From Kribbella flavida DSM 17836 (GTDB taxonomy: Bacteria > Actinomycetota > Actinomycetes > Propionibacteriales > Kribbellaceae): a stretch of DNA of 64,000 nt. Below are positions 34,755 through 43,242 of the stretch, in pieces. The notes under the pieces are model-generated. The model searched no databases and was not told where the DNA came from. It worked only from the letters and a program-made list of their open reading frames with translations. The translations under genes and the position numbers were made by a program. Every line of letters begins with the position of its first letter. Position 1 is the stretch's first letter. The stretch covers positions 3,596,001 through 3,660,000 of the forward strand of contig NC_013729.1 in assembly GCF_000024345.1 (NCBI RefSeq), given 5' to 3'.

Positions 34755-35849
34755 TCAGCGGGGTGTGGTGGTTAGGGCGGTCAGGAGGGTTTGCAGGTCG
34801 TCGGGGTGGAGGCGTTGGGTGGGGGAGTCCTGGGCGGCGAGTTGGGTGCGGAGGGACTCGAGTTCGGTGGTGGCCTGGGTGGCTTGGCGGTGGAGTTCTT
34901 CGGCGCGGGTGGTGAGCTCGGTGCGGAGGGCTTCCACGTCGGCGCGGGCCTGGGCGCGGGTGGTGGTGAGTTGGTGCTCGGCGTCGGCCAGGGCTCGGGC
35001 GGTGGACTCTGTCTGTGCAGCGTGGGCGGCCTCGGCGTGGAGGCGGGCGGTTTCGGCTTCCTGGGTCTTCGCCTGCGCGGCGGCGAGCTTGTCCTGCAGG
35101 GTGAGCAGTTCCGCGCGGGCTGCTTCAAGGTCCGTGCGGCGGTCGGCTTCGGCGGCGCGGGCGGTGTCGCGTTCTGCGCGGGCCGCGTCGCGTTCGGCGA
35201 GCAGGCGTTCGGCGGCGACGGCGATCTCGCGGAGCTGCCGGTCGGTACCGGCCGCCCGCTCCGCTTCCCGCGCCGCCTGCGCTTCGGCGGCCCGGCGGGC
35301 GTTCGTCGCTTCCTCGGCCTGCTGGCGTGCGGCGCCGAGCGCTTCGGTGGCATCGAGCGCCTGACGGGCCGCGGCCGACGCGCGCTCGACGGCTTCCGTA
35401 CGTTCCTTGGCGGCTCGCTCGGCGGCCGCCTGGCTCTGCCGGGTACGTAGCTCCGCTTGCTCGCGCGCTTCCTCGGCGGACAGCCGGGCCTTCTCGGCCT
35501 CGACGACCTGCGCGTTCGCGGTCTCCACTGCGGCGACTGCTGCTTCTTCCACTTCGTCGAGGCGTCGGCTGACCGCGTCCAGCGCCGCGGTGAGCGCTTC
35601 CACCGGACCTCGTACGCCGTCCAGCTGGTCGCGCAGCCGCTCCGCATCCAGGCGGAACGTGCTGCTGCCCGCGTCCAGTCCCAGTGCGCCGAGGGCCTCC
35701 TTCTCGGCGCGGGCCATCTGGGCGCAGGTCTTGCCGCCGTCCCAGCGGGTGTCGCGGCAGAAGCTTCTCGGTCGGCCGCCCTGGAATCCGGGGGCGGGAA
35801 GTTCCTGCCGGCACTTGCTGTAGCCGCATCGGGCCGCGTCCACGATCAT
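34755..35849 (-). CDS. Zinc-finger coiled-coil protein, unknown function
   Basis: 364 residues. The N-terminal ~45 residues hold a Cys cluster (CGYSKC, then FC and TC within 35 residues) with GFQGGRPRSFC, a pattern seen in small actinobacterial zinc fingers. From about residue 60 to 345 the protein is a long Ala/Glu/Arg coiled coil with heptad spacing (EAAVAAVETANAQVVEAEKARLSAEEAREQAEL and similar). The C-terminus returns to a short globular tail (LHPDDLQTLLTALTTTP). It diverges from the tyrosine recombinase with phased GAAACC repeats between. It could be a DNA-organising, KfrA- or SMC-like accessory; this is inference. Confidence 0.8.
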   Translation of the reverse strand: MIVDAARCGYSKCRQELPAPGFQGGRPRSFCRDTRWDGGKTCAQMARAEKEALGALGLDAGSSTFRLDAERLRDQLDGVRGPVEALTAALDAVSRRLDEVEEAAVAAVETANAQVVEAEKARLSAEEAREQAELRTRQSQAAAERAAKERTEAVERASAAARQALDATEALGAARQQAEEATNARRAAEAQAAREAERAAGTDRQLREIAVAAERLLAERDAARAERDTARAAEADRRTDLEAARAELLTLQDKLAAAQAKTQEAETARLHAEAAHAAQTESTARALADAEHQLTTTRAQARADVEALRTELTTRAEELHRQATQATTELESLRTQLAAQDSPTQRLHPDDLQTLLTALTTTPR

Positions 35850-35884
35850 GCGGAGACTCTAAAGGTTGGCGGTTGGTAAACCGT

Positions 35885-35931
35885 GAAACCGGTTCGGCGT
35901 TTCTGAAACCAAACCGCGATATCACGAAACC
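35885..35931. repeat. Three GAAACC iterons at 20-21-bp spacing
   Basis: GAAACC starts at 35885, 35905 and 35926, so copies lie on one face of the helix; a degenerate GTAAACC starts at 35876. Two copies extend to GAAACCGGT. The array occupies the AT-richer divergent region between the coiled-coil protein and the recombinase, suggesting an operator or a nucleoprotein site. Confidence 0.75.
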
Positions 35932-36006
35932 GGTGTTTTGTTGGTCGATTCGGAAGAGCGCGGAGTGGGAGCCGGGAGCGGACTGGGTTCTGGGCGAAGA
36001 TCGGGG

Positions 36007-38037
36007 GTGAACAGGCGGGTTCAGGCGGAGAAGCAGGCGCGGAGAGGCGAGGAAGCGGTGGTGGAGGGCCCAGAGCTGGATCGGCTACTGGTGGTGCTGG
36101 AGGCAGTGCGCCGCGACGGACGCTTCCGCAGCGAAGACTTCAGCGGCGCCGGCGATGGCTACCGGAGCACTGGCGATGGCTACCGGGGTGCCGGGGATGG
36201 CTATGGGGGCGCCGGGGTTGGCTACGGGGGCGCCGGAGGCGGCGACCGGAGTGGTGGAGGAGGCGAGCGGGGCGCCGGAGGTGGCGACCGGAATGCCGGG
36301 GGTGGCAACCGGAGTGCCGGGGACGGCGGCCGCGGAACCGCCGAGGCTGATGACGGATATCCCGTCCCGGAGGGTGAAAACGGATATCGCTTCGCCGCGG
36401 GTGGGGGCGGCTACCGCGCTTCGAGCGATGGTGGCTATGGGGGCGCGGCCGAGCGCGACGGCAGTCGCAGTGCCGACGACGGCGACGGCGCCGACAGCTA
36501 TCGAAGTGGGCGGGATGGCTACCGAGGCGGCGCGCACCGGTTTGCTGGTGACGAGTTCCACGCCGGTGGCGAAGCTTGGTGGGGTGCCGGGGGCGGCGTC
36601 GGAGGTGAGGGCTTTCGCGTTGGCGCGGACTCGGTAGGGCGCGATGTGGTGGTCGCGGAGGGGAGTTGGCCCGGGGTCGCTGACCCGGAGTCGCTACGGG
36701 ATCAGGTGGCGGACTGGCTGAGCCAGTACGCGAACGCGGGCACGCGGCGGACCTACGGCTACGCCCTGGGACTTCCCATGGCGTGGGTCGACATCGTGAC
36801 GACCGGGAGCGTGGGTTCAAGTGGCGAGCGAAGTGAAGGCGACGCTGGTTCACTGTCACTCAGTGGGCGCGGCGAAGCAGGGGTTGGTCCGCGGGTCGGG
36901 TCGGCGCAGGGGGCCGAGGAGAAGCGGCCGCCGGTGGGGCGGGAAGGGCCGTTGCATGACCTGGCGTGGTTCCGGTGGTGCGCGAGCCGGGGGATGGATC
37001 CTCGGGCTGCGACCGGACGTGAGGTGAAGGCCTGGCTGCACTTACTCGACGCGGCGGGGGCGGAGAAGCGGACTCGGCAGCGCATGCTGAGCACGCTCTC
37101 CGCGTTCTACGGTCACCTCACCGAGCTGGGCGTCGTCCCGGCCAACCCGGCAGCGCTCAATCGTGCCCGGCTCGGGCTGAACCGCAGTTCGCGGGACGCC
37201 TCGCCGACGATTCGGCTCACCGCGCCGCAGCTGCACGCCCTCCTCGAAGCCGCCGCCAAGCTGCCCAACCGCACCCGCTTCAAGGACCTGTACGCCGCTC
37301 GCGCGGTTGCGGTGGTCGCGCTGCTGACCCTCGGTCTGCGGGTGTCCGAGCTGGTCGGTCTCGATCGGCAGCACCTCGTGGTGTCCGGCGGGGAACAGAT
37401 GCTGCGCGTTCTCGGGAAGGGCGGCGTGCACCGGGAGGTCTATCTGACCACGCTCGCCGCTGAGGCGCTGCAGAGATACCTCGGAGAGCGCGATCTCCTG
37501 CAAGAGACAACAACTCCGGCGCTGCGCGGGCGTACCAACGCGCAGGCCACGAGTCCCCTGATCGCGACGCGGGACGGAGGGCGGTGCTCACGGTTCGACG
37601 TCAACGCGCTGCTCCGCCGGGTCGCTGTACAGGCTGGTCCCGCGCTGGCTGACGTGGCGGACAAGGTCCACCCGCATGCGCTGCGGCATGCGTACGTCAC
37701 GATCGCGCTCGAGCAGGACGCCCGGATCCAGCACGTGCAGGCCGACGTCGGCCACGCCAGCATCGCGACGACCCAGTACTACGACCGTGGCCGACGGACC
37801 CGGGACACCACCGCCGCCGACCTGGTCGAGGCGGCGATCCGCGCGGCAGGGCGCGAGGCGACGGACATCGGCGAGCAGCCCCCAACCACCAGGGCGGGCC
37901 ATCCGCCGACGGACACTGCCGGCGAGCTGCCGACCACCACGGCGGGCCAGCCGCCGACGGACACTGCCGGCCAGCCACCGACAACCGCCGCAGGGCAGTC
38001 CCCGGTGGACACGGCGGGGCAGCCGCCGCTGGACTGA
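36007..38037 (+). CDS. Tyrosine recombinase with Gly/Asp/Tyr-rich repeat arm
   Basis: 676 residues from GTG 36007; TTG 35938 and GTG 36060 are alternatives. A helical N-terminus (LDRLLVVLEAVRRDGRF) is followed by about 140 residues of G-A-G-D-G-Y/R repeats (36142-36560). An SAM-like core-binding domain (DQVADWLSQYANAGTRRTYGYAL, then WFRWCASRGMDPRAATGREV) precedes the catalytic domain: Arg in LGLRVSELVGLD, Lys in GKGGVHRE, HALRHAY, and VGHASIATTQYY with the nucleophilic Tyr. All catalytic residues are present. The C-terminal ~50 residues are PPTDTAGQPPTT-type repeats. No attachment site, phage or conjugation genes are adjacent. It may be a resident Xer-like enzyme. Confidence 0.9.
   Translation: MNRRVQAEKQARRGEEAVVEGPELDRLLVVLEAVRRDGRFRSEDFSGAGDGYRSTGDGYRGAGDGYGGAGVGYGGAGGGDRSGGGGERGAGGGDRNAGGGNRSAGDGGRGTAEADDGYPVPEGENGYRFAAGGGGYRASSDGGYGGAAERDGSRSADDGDGADSYRSGRDGYRGGAHRFAGDEFHAGGEAWWGAGGGVGGEGFRVGADSVGRDVVVAEGSWPGVADPESLRDQVADWLSQYANAGTRRTYGYALGLPMAWVDIVTTGSVGSSGERSEGDAGSLSLSGRGEAGVGPRVGSAQGAEEKRPPVGREGPLHDLAWFRWCASRGMDPRAATGREVKAWLHLLDAAGAEKRTRQRMLSTLSAFYGHLTELGVVPANPAALNRARLGLNRSSRDASPTIRLTAPQLHALLEAAAKLPNRTRFKDLYAARAVAVVALLTLGLRVSELVGLDRQHLVVSGGEQMLRVLGKGGVHREVYLTTLAAEALQRYLGERDLLQETTTPALRGRTNAQATSPLIATRDGGRCSRFDVNALLRRVAVQAGPALADVADKVHPHALRHAYVTIALEQDARIQHVQADVGHASIATTQYYDRGRRTRDTTAADLVEAAIRAAGREATDIGEQPPTTRAGHPPTDTAGELPTTTAGQPPTDTAGQPPTTAAGQSPVDTAGQPPLD
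36142..36560 (+). repeat. Degenerate in-frame repeats in the recombinase gene
   Basis: Units around GGCGATGGCTACCGG and GGGGGCGCCGG recur at ~24-bp intervals, encoding GAGDGYRS-like octads, through 36330, then decay. They encode a low-complexity Gly/Asp/Tyr/Arg-rich arm. Confidence 0.8.
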
Positions 38038-38057
38038 GATCCCGCTACTGTCGCGGC

Positions 38058-40061
38058 ATGCGTAGGGGACTCTTCACCGCTGTCGCGGCGATGTTCGCCG
38101 GCTTGGTTCTCACCGGTTGGGCGGCGCCTGCGACCGCCGGGACGACCGCAGCCACCGGGCACACCACGGCCCCCGCGGGGAGCGCAGGCAACGCAGGCAG
38201 CGCAGGCAGCGCAGGCGGCGCGGCTCCCGCGGGCAGCGCGGTTCCGGCGGCCAGCGCCGCGCCGGGGGACGTGGTCACCCGGATGCAGCTGGACTACACC
38301 GTCAGGCCGGACGGTGTGGTGCACGTCAAGGAGACGATCGACTACCAGTTCGGCAGCAGCGGCCGGCACGGCATCTACCGGTTCCTCGTCACGCGCGAGC
38401 CGTACCGCGACGACGAGTCGAAGGATCAGAAGTACGAGGTCTCCGACATCTCCGTCACCAGCCCGAGCGGCGCCAGCGACGAGTTCACGCAGACCGTGCG
38501 CAAGAGCAACAACCAGCGTGACGAGACCCTCCAGATCCAGATCGGCTCCGCGAACCGCACTGTTCCCGGCGGCCGGGCGACGTACGTGATCGAGTACGAC
38601 GTCCGCGGCGCACTCCGGCACTTCCCCGATCAGAGCCAGCTCTACTGGGACGCCACCGGCCACAGCTGGGAGGCCACCCTCAGGCGGGTCGACGTGTCGG
38701 TGACCGTGCCCGAAGGGGTCCAACAAGTGGAGTGCTTCGCCGGCCGGCCCGGCACCAGAACCACCTGCGAGCGGAAGTCGGTCATCGGCGACCGCGGCGT
38801 CTTCGCGGCCTCCGATCTCGTCAAAGGCGAAGGGCTGACGATCGTCGCCGGGATCCGGCCCGGCGTGGTCGCCAACGACACCCCGATCGTCGTCGATCCA
38901 CCCAACTGGCTGCAGCGCAACGGCGTCACCGTGCCGGGCCTGGTCGGGTCCGTGCTGGTGACGCTCGCCGGGCTCGCCGCCGCGGTGCTCTACGGCAAGT
39001 ACGGCAATCGCGATCTGCGGTACGACGGGATGCCACCCGGCACGGTCCCGCCGGCCGGTGCCCGCGTCGCCGAGGTGAAGGACACCCTCACCGAGGACCA
39101 GATCCCCGTCGCGTTCTCACCCCCGCCGATCCCGGTCGGTGAGGGCGGCCTGCTGATCGATGCGAAGGCGAACACGACCGAGACGGCCGCCACGCTGATC
39201 GACCTCGCGGTCCGCGGCGCCGTCAGGATCGACAACACCGGCCCCGAGCAGATGGCGGTGCTGCTCAACGCCTACCTCGCCGTCGCGCCGCACGAGCAGG
39301 TGCTGCTGCAGAGCCTCTACCCGAGCCTTCAGCCGGGTTCGGCGATCACGCTCGCACGGCGCCCGACCGGCGACACGTCGATGCGGAAAGCGCACGACGC
39401 GATGATCGCCGCGCTCCGGCAGCAGATCCTCGCGCGGCAGTGGTACCAGCGGATGCCGCGAGCCGCCGCCAGTTCGCCGCTGACCGGCGTGTTCTCCTGC
39501 GCCTGCCTGGCGATGATCGCGATCTGGGTGTTCGGCGCGGGCCTTGCCGCGACGGTGATCGGCGCGGCCACCGGCGGACTCGGCCGGGCGGTCGTGGTCG
39601 GGATCCCGGTCGTCGCCGTCGTCGTTGCCCTGGGCACCTTGATCGTCAAGCGCGGCCGGGGCCGGCGTACGGCGCTCGGCCGGGCGGTCACCGACCAGTT
39701 GATCGGCTTCCGGACCTACCTGGCCACGGCCGAGGCGGACCAGTTGCGGTTCGAGGAGGGCGAGGACATCTTCAGCAAGTACCTGCCCTGGGCGATCGCC
39801 TTCGGTCTGGCCGATCGGTGGCAGCAGGTCTGCGCTCAGCTCGTCGCGGCGGGGCGGATCCCGCCGGACCCGTACTGGTACTCCGGCCCCTCGTACTACA
39901 CCTCGGGCTTCGCCGCCGGGAGCATCAGCCAGACCGTCGCCCACACCTTCGACCCGCCGCCGGCGCCCGCAGGCAGCGGGGGAGGAGGCGGCAGCTCGTC
40001 CGGCTTCAGCGGCGGCTCGTCCGGCGGCGGCGGAGGCGGCGGGGGCGGCGGCTCCTGGTAG
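38058..40061 (+). CDS. DUF2207 membrane protein with secretion signal and Gly-rich tail
   Basis: 667 residues. The signal sequence is MRRGLFTAVAAMFAGLVLTGWAAPATA, followed by a 40-residue Ala/Gly/Ser linker (GSAGNAGSAG). The external DUF2207 domain starts with MQLDYTVRPDGVVHVKETIDYQFG and HGIYRFL; a membrane helix (VPGLVGSVLVTLAGLAAAVLYGKYG) follows, then a cytoplasmic part and two further helices near 480-540. The C-terminus FSGGSSGGGGGG...GSW is the Gly-rich tail characteristic of the family. Function of DUF2207 is unknown. It starts 20 bases after the recombinase. Confidence 0.93.
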   Translation: MRRGLFTAVAAMFAGLVLTGWAAPATAGTTAATGHTTAPAGSAGNAGSAGSAGGAAPAGSAVPAASAAPGDVVTRMQLDYTVRPDGVVHVKETIDYQFGSSGRHGIYRFLVTREPYRDDESKDQKYEVSDISVTSPSGASDEFTQTVRKSNNQRDETLQIQIGSANRTVPGGRATYVIEYDVRGALRHFPDQSQLYWDATGHSWEATLRRVDVSVTVPEGVQQVECFAGRPGTRTTCERKSVIGDRGVFAASDLVKGEGLTIVAGIRPGVVANDTPIVVDPPNWLQRNGVTVPGLVGSVLVTLAGLAAAVLYGKYGNRDLRYDGMPPGTVPPAGARVAEVKDTLTEDQIPVAFSPPPIPVGEGGLLIDAKANTTETAATLIDLAVRGAVRIDNTGPEQMAVLLNAYLAVAPHEQVLLQSLYPSLQPGSAITLARRPTGDTSMRKAHDAMIAALRQQILARQWYQRMPRAAASSPLTGVFSCACLAMIAIWVFGAGLAATVIGAATGGLGRAVVVGIPVVAVVVALGTLIVKRGRGRRTALGRAVTDQLIGFRTYLATAEADQLRFEEGEDIFSKYLPWAIAFGLADRWQQVCAQLVAAGRIPPDPYWYSGPSYYTSGFAAGSISQTVAHTFDPPPAPAGSGGGGGSSSGFSGGSSGGGGGGGGGGSW

Positions 40062-40072
40062 TCACCGCGGGA

Positions 40073-40091
40073 GCCGGCCGCCGCGGCCGGC
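40073..40091 (+). terminator. Hairpin after the DUF2207 gene
   Basis: GCCGGCCG and CGGCCGGC form an 8-bp perfect stem with a CCG loop, 12 bases after the stop codon. Confidence 0.55.
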
Positions 40092-40140
40092 GCCTTCAGA
40101 CCCAAGGATCAACGGGACTGCCGTCGCGTCCAGGTGACCG

Positions 40141-40228
40141 CGGCTAGACCGGTAGCCGGCTAGACCGGTACTCGGCTGGACCGCGCGCCGCGCGCCGGGC
40201 GCCGGGCGCGGGGCGCGGGGCGCGGGCA
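40141..40228. repeat. GC-rich short tandem repeats
   Basis: CGGCTAGACCGGTA occurs in three adjacent degenerate copies (40141-40182), followed by a GCGCCGGGCGCGGGG-type run to 40228. It lies in the 256 bases between the DUF2207 stop and the ferritin stop. Confidence 0.75.
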
Positions 40229-40317
40229 TCAGCGGATCATGCGCCCCAGGACTCCGCCGGGCCGGTCGACGTCGCCATGCCGGCGAGCTGACGGCGGCCC
40301 GAACCCCCGGCGCGAGC

Positions 40318-40845
40318 TCAGACCGCGCCGCCGGCCGCCGTCGGGGCGGTCGGGTCGGTGCCGGCGTCGCCGACCACCTCGCGGGCGAGGAAGTCCTCCA
40401 GGTGGAACAGGTTGTCGCCGGCCCGCTTGGCGACGTTGACCAGCGTCGTCATCGCCGAGACCTCCTCGACCTGCTCCTTGAGGAACCACTGCATGAACTG
40501 CTCGCCGATGTAGTCACCGTCGTCGCGCGCGGTCCGGGCCAGCGTCTCGATCTGCTTGGTGACGGTGATCTCCTGCTGCAGCGCGAGCTCCAGCGGCTGC
40601 AGCGCGTTCTTGAAGTCGTTGACGACCTCGCCGACGCCGGGGATCTGCGGCCGGATGTCCATGTCGAGCAGGTACTGGACCATCATCATCGCGTGGTTGC
40701 GCTCTTCCAGGGCCTGCTTGTAGAAGTGCCCGGCCAGCTGCGGCAGGTCCTGGTCGTCGTACCAGACAGCCACCGCCGTGTACTGCTGTGACGCCGTGAA
40801 TTCGTTGCGGATCTGTTCCTGCAGGAGTTTCGCGTACGTGCTCAT
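40318..40845 (-). CDS. Bacterial ferritin (non-haem)
   Basis: 175 residues, ATG 40845. Four-helix ferritin: IRNEFTASQQYTAVAVWYDDQDLPQLAGHFYKQALEERNHAMMMVQYLLD carries the E...E-x2-H ferroxidase ligands, and helix C QQEITVTKQIETLARTARDDGDYIGEQFMQWFLKEQVEEVS supplies further Glu residues. No haem-ligand Met as in bacterioferritin BfrA. It resembles mycobacterial BfrB. A candidate iron-responsive box lies just upstream. Confidence 0.95.
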   Translation of the reverse strand: MSTYAKLLQEQIRNEFTASQQYTAVAVWYDDQDLPQLAGHFYKQALEERNHAMMMVQYLLDMDIRPQIPGVGEVVNDFKNALQPLELALQQEITVTKQIETLARTARDDGDYIGEQFMQWFLKEQVEEVSAMTTLVNVAKRAGDNLFHLEDFLAREVVGDAGTDPTAPTAAGGAV

Positions 40846-40882
40846 GCTCGCCAATGTAGTCCGCGGGCCGGCGATTCTCATC

Positions 40883-40901
40883 GTTGGCGAGGCTTTCCTA
40901 A
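40883..40901 (-). promoter_or_regulatory. Candidate IdeR/DtxR iron box upstream of ferritin
   Basis: On the plus strand GTTGGCGAGGCTTTCCTAA matches the consensus TTAGGTTAGGCTAACCTAA at 13 of 19 positions, including the core AGGCT and CCTAA. It is 38-56 bases upstream of the ferritin start. In mycobacteria bfrB is activated by IdeR through such sites. Confidence 0.6.
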
Positions 40902-41311
40902 GCGGGGCCGAGCACGTGCGACCGGATCGCGGGAAGGTTGCCCAGCGGGGCGAAGAATCCGCTGGTTCCGTGGTCGAAGGTGATCGCCGCGATGCCCTGC
41001 TGCAACCATACCGGCGCCTGCGCGACCACGCCGGCCGGGGTCAGCGCGAGCACCCCAACCTCGTCGTCGGCGCCGGCCAGCCCGTTCGCGACGGCGAACT
41101 CCCGGGCCCGCTGCGCGGACGTGAACGCCATCAGGAACGGCTTGTCGCTGTGCACCCCGACGAACGGCTGCGGGTTCTCCGGGCCGCCGCGCTGCACGAA
41201 CCACCACCGCTCCAGCGCGAACGTTGCCGCCCACAACTTCTCCTGGTTGGCGGTGCTCGGGTCGGTACGGACGGCCTCGGCCAGGACGTCGGTGACTGTT
41301 GCTTCCTCCAT
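40898..41311 (-). CDS. SseB-family protein
   Basis: 137 residues: LAEAVRTDPSTANQEKLWAATFALERWWFVQ, PFVGVHSDKPFLMAFTSAQRAREFA and QGIAAITFDHGTSGFFAPLGNLPAI resemble the SseB N-terminal domain (a name from enhanced serine sensitivity, function unclear). It is cytoplasmic, with no signal or membrane segment. It shares orientation with ferritin, whose promoter region overlaps its 3' end. Confidence 0.75.
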   Translation of the reverse strand: MEEATVTDVLAEAVRTDPSTANQEKLWAATFALERWWFVQRGGPENPQPFVGVHSDKPFLMAFTSAQRAREFAVANGLAGADDEVGVLALTPAGVVAQAPVWLQQGIAAITFDHGTSGFFAPLGNLPAIRSHVLGPA

Positions 41312-41328
41312 GCCCCGACGGTACGCCG

Positions 41329-43242
41329 TCAGCGGTTCCCGAGCGTGACCAACTCGACGTCCCCGCCGGGCAGTGTGACGGTGATCTCGTGGTGGTGGAC
41401 GGTCACGAGGATGCCTTCGGCAAGCGCTTGCGGAGGCAGCGCGTCACGGGTCAGCAACACCGCGTGCACGAGCACTTTCGGCTCGCCCGCGTGCGGAGCG
41501 GTCAGGTACGGCGTCGCCGAGTGCGCGCCGAAGGCGTTCGCGCCGAGTCCCCGGTGCACACCGGCCTCGTCGTAGCCGAACAGGCCGACCACGGCGGACA
41601 GCAGGCCGTCCGCGGTCCGGGCCGACGACCACACCGCGCCCCCTCCCGAGTCGCCGGCGATTGCCTCCGGCAAGGAGTTCGACGCGACCGCGTAGCCGCC
41701 GCTGCGGACCAGCGCCCCGGCCGGCCCGTCGACCAGCGAGCAGCGGATCTCCCAGCCGCCGTGCACGATCGACGTGGTCTCGATCGGCCACGGTCCGGCG
41801 TCGCCGAGCCACGCCTGGTGCCACGACGACGCTGTTCGGGCGCCGATGCCGAGCCGGCGGATCCGGCCGCGGGTGCTCGACCGGCCCTGCTGGTCGACCA
41901 GCGAGACCAGGTTGTCGATCCTCGACGCGTTGTCGGCAAGCTCCGGACCCGCGTGATTGGCGTACGCGAGCCGGTCGTAGTGCGGGTCACCCGCCGGTTC
42001 GGGTCCGTTGGATTCGCTAGGCGGTGCGTGGTCCGCCCCGTGGTTGACCAGCCGCACCAGCTGGTCGTGCCGGCTCGCGTGCACGATCCACCCCGGCGCC
42101 CGCATCGCCCGGACCTGGTCCGCGTCGTCCAGCGGCACCGAGTCCTCCGGCTCCGACCAGACCGGGTGCTCCGGCGGCAGCAGCAGCCCGATGAACCCCT
42201 TGCTCGCCCAGTACGGCGAACCCGGGCCGGAGTACGGCTGCGTTGTGGGCAGGAACGTGTCGTACCACCCCAGCGTCAACAGCCCGCGCTCGTCCGGTAC
42301 GCCGTGCTGGACGAAGTGCCGCGCGATCCCCGAGCACAACCGCCGGGTCTGCCCTGGCGACAGTGGTGTGGAGTCCAGCAGCGCGCCCATCCAGTACGGC
42401 GTCGCCGCGGCCATCCGGTAGGTCAGCGACCGGCCCTGGTAGACCGGCGCCCCGTCGTTGCCCACCAGGTGCACGGCGTCTTCCAGGAAGAGGTTGAGCC
42501 GCTCGCGGTACACCTTCAGCCGGTCCTCGTACTGCGCGCCGGGCGTCGCGGCCGCCATCCGGGTCCACAGCCCGGGGTAGAGGTGCATCGCCCAGCCGAT
42601 GTAGTTGTCGAAGTTCTGGCCGTCGCCGTCGGAGTACCAGCCGTCGCCGACGTACCAGTCCTCGATCCGGTCCAGACCGCCGTCGATGTCCTCCTGCGAG
42701 TACGGCGCGCCGACCGACGCCAGGAACTGCTCGCTCACCACCTGGAACAGCCGCCAGTTGTTGTCGTGCGTGGTCGACCCGATGAAGCCGCCGAGCCACT
42801 CCGCGACGTGCTCCTGCGCCCGGGTGTCCAGCCGGTCCCAGATCCACTCGCGAGTCTCGTGCAGCGACACCGCGATCGCGGCCGCCTCGACCATCTGCTG
42901 CGACCGCGGGGTCAGCCGCAGCCAGGACTCCGGGTGGTCCGGGTTGGCGCCGTTGGCCACGCCGCGCGCGTACCGCTCGATCAGCTTCTCGCAGCCCGCA
43001 CCGCGCACCCCCCCGATCCGGAACGCGGCGAGCATGAACGACCGCGCGAACCCCTCCAGCTCGTCGGAGTCGGTGCCGGACCGGCTCGGCCGCCCGGGCA
43101 GCACGACTCGCGCCGAACCAGGCGAGAAGTACGGAACCAGCGAGTCGAGCAGGTGGTCGGCCAACGCCTCCCAGTGGCCGCGGACCCAACCGGTCTGGCG
43201 GGACAGCACACGATCGGTGGCAGGCAGGACGAGCTTGGTCAC
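41329..43242 (-). CDS. DUF2264 protein (probable glycan-active enzyme)
   Basis: 637 residues from GTG 43242. The DUF2264 pattern is clear: WEALADHLLDSLVPYFSPGSARVVLPGRPS, LEGFARSFMLAAFRIGG, ESWLRLTPRSQQMVEAAAIAVSL, NWRLFQVVSEQFLASVG, DWYVGDGWYSDGDGQNFDNYIGWAMHLYPGLW. The N-terminal ~380 residues look like an (alpha/alpha)6-barrel and the rest beta-rich, as in polysaccharide lyases/unsaturated glycosidases. No signal peptide is present, so it is cytoplasmic. It is followed by no transporter; the hydroxyacid dehydrogenase upstream has a LacI-type operator, hinting at sugar control. Confidence 0.9.
   Translation of the reverse strand: MTKLVLPATDRVLSRQTGWVRGHWEALADHLLDSLVPYFSPGSARVVLPGRPSRSGTDSDELEGFARSFMLAAFRIGGVRGAGCEKLIERYARGVANGANPDHPESWLRLTPRSQQMVEAAAIAVSLHETREWIWDRLDTRAQEHVAEWLGGFIGSTTHDNNWRLFQVVSEQFLASVGAPYSQEDIDGGLDRIEDWYVGDGWYSDGDGQNFDNYIGWAMHLYPGLWTRMAAATPGAQYEDRLKVYRERLNLFLEDAVHLVGNDGAPVYQGRSLTYRMAAATPYWMGALLDSTPLSPGQTRRLCSGIARHFVQHGVPDERGLLTLGWYDTFLPTTQPYSGPGSPYWASKGFIGLLLPPEHPVWSEPEDSVPLDDADQVRAMRAPGWIVHASRHDQLVRLVNHGADHAPPSESNGPEPAGDPHYDRLAYANHAGPELADNASRIDNLVSLVDQQGRSSTRGRIRRLGIGARTASSWHQAWLGDAGPWPIETTSIVHGGWEIRCSLVDGPAGALVRSGGYAVASNSLPEAIAGDSGGGAVWSSARTADGLLSAVVGLFGYDEAGVHRGLGANAFGAHSATPYLTAPHAGEPKVLVHAVLLTRDALPPQALAEGILVTVHHHEITVTLPGGDVELVTLGNR

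Noticed and set aside
34755..38037. Integrated phage or conjugative element around the tyrosine recombinase
   Set aside because: No structural, replication, relaxase or excisionase genes and no att duplication with the tRNA cluster or neighbours.
41415..41435. GCAAGCGCTTGC palindrome inside the DUF2264 gene
   Set aside because: A perfect LacI-like palindrome, but it lies near the 3' end of the coding region with no promoter context; probably coincidental.
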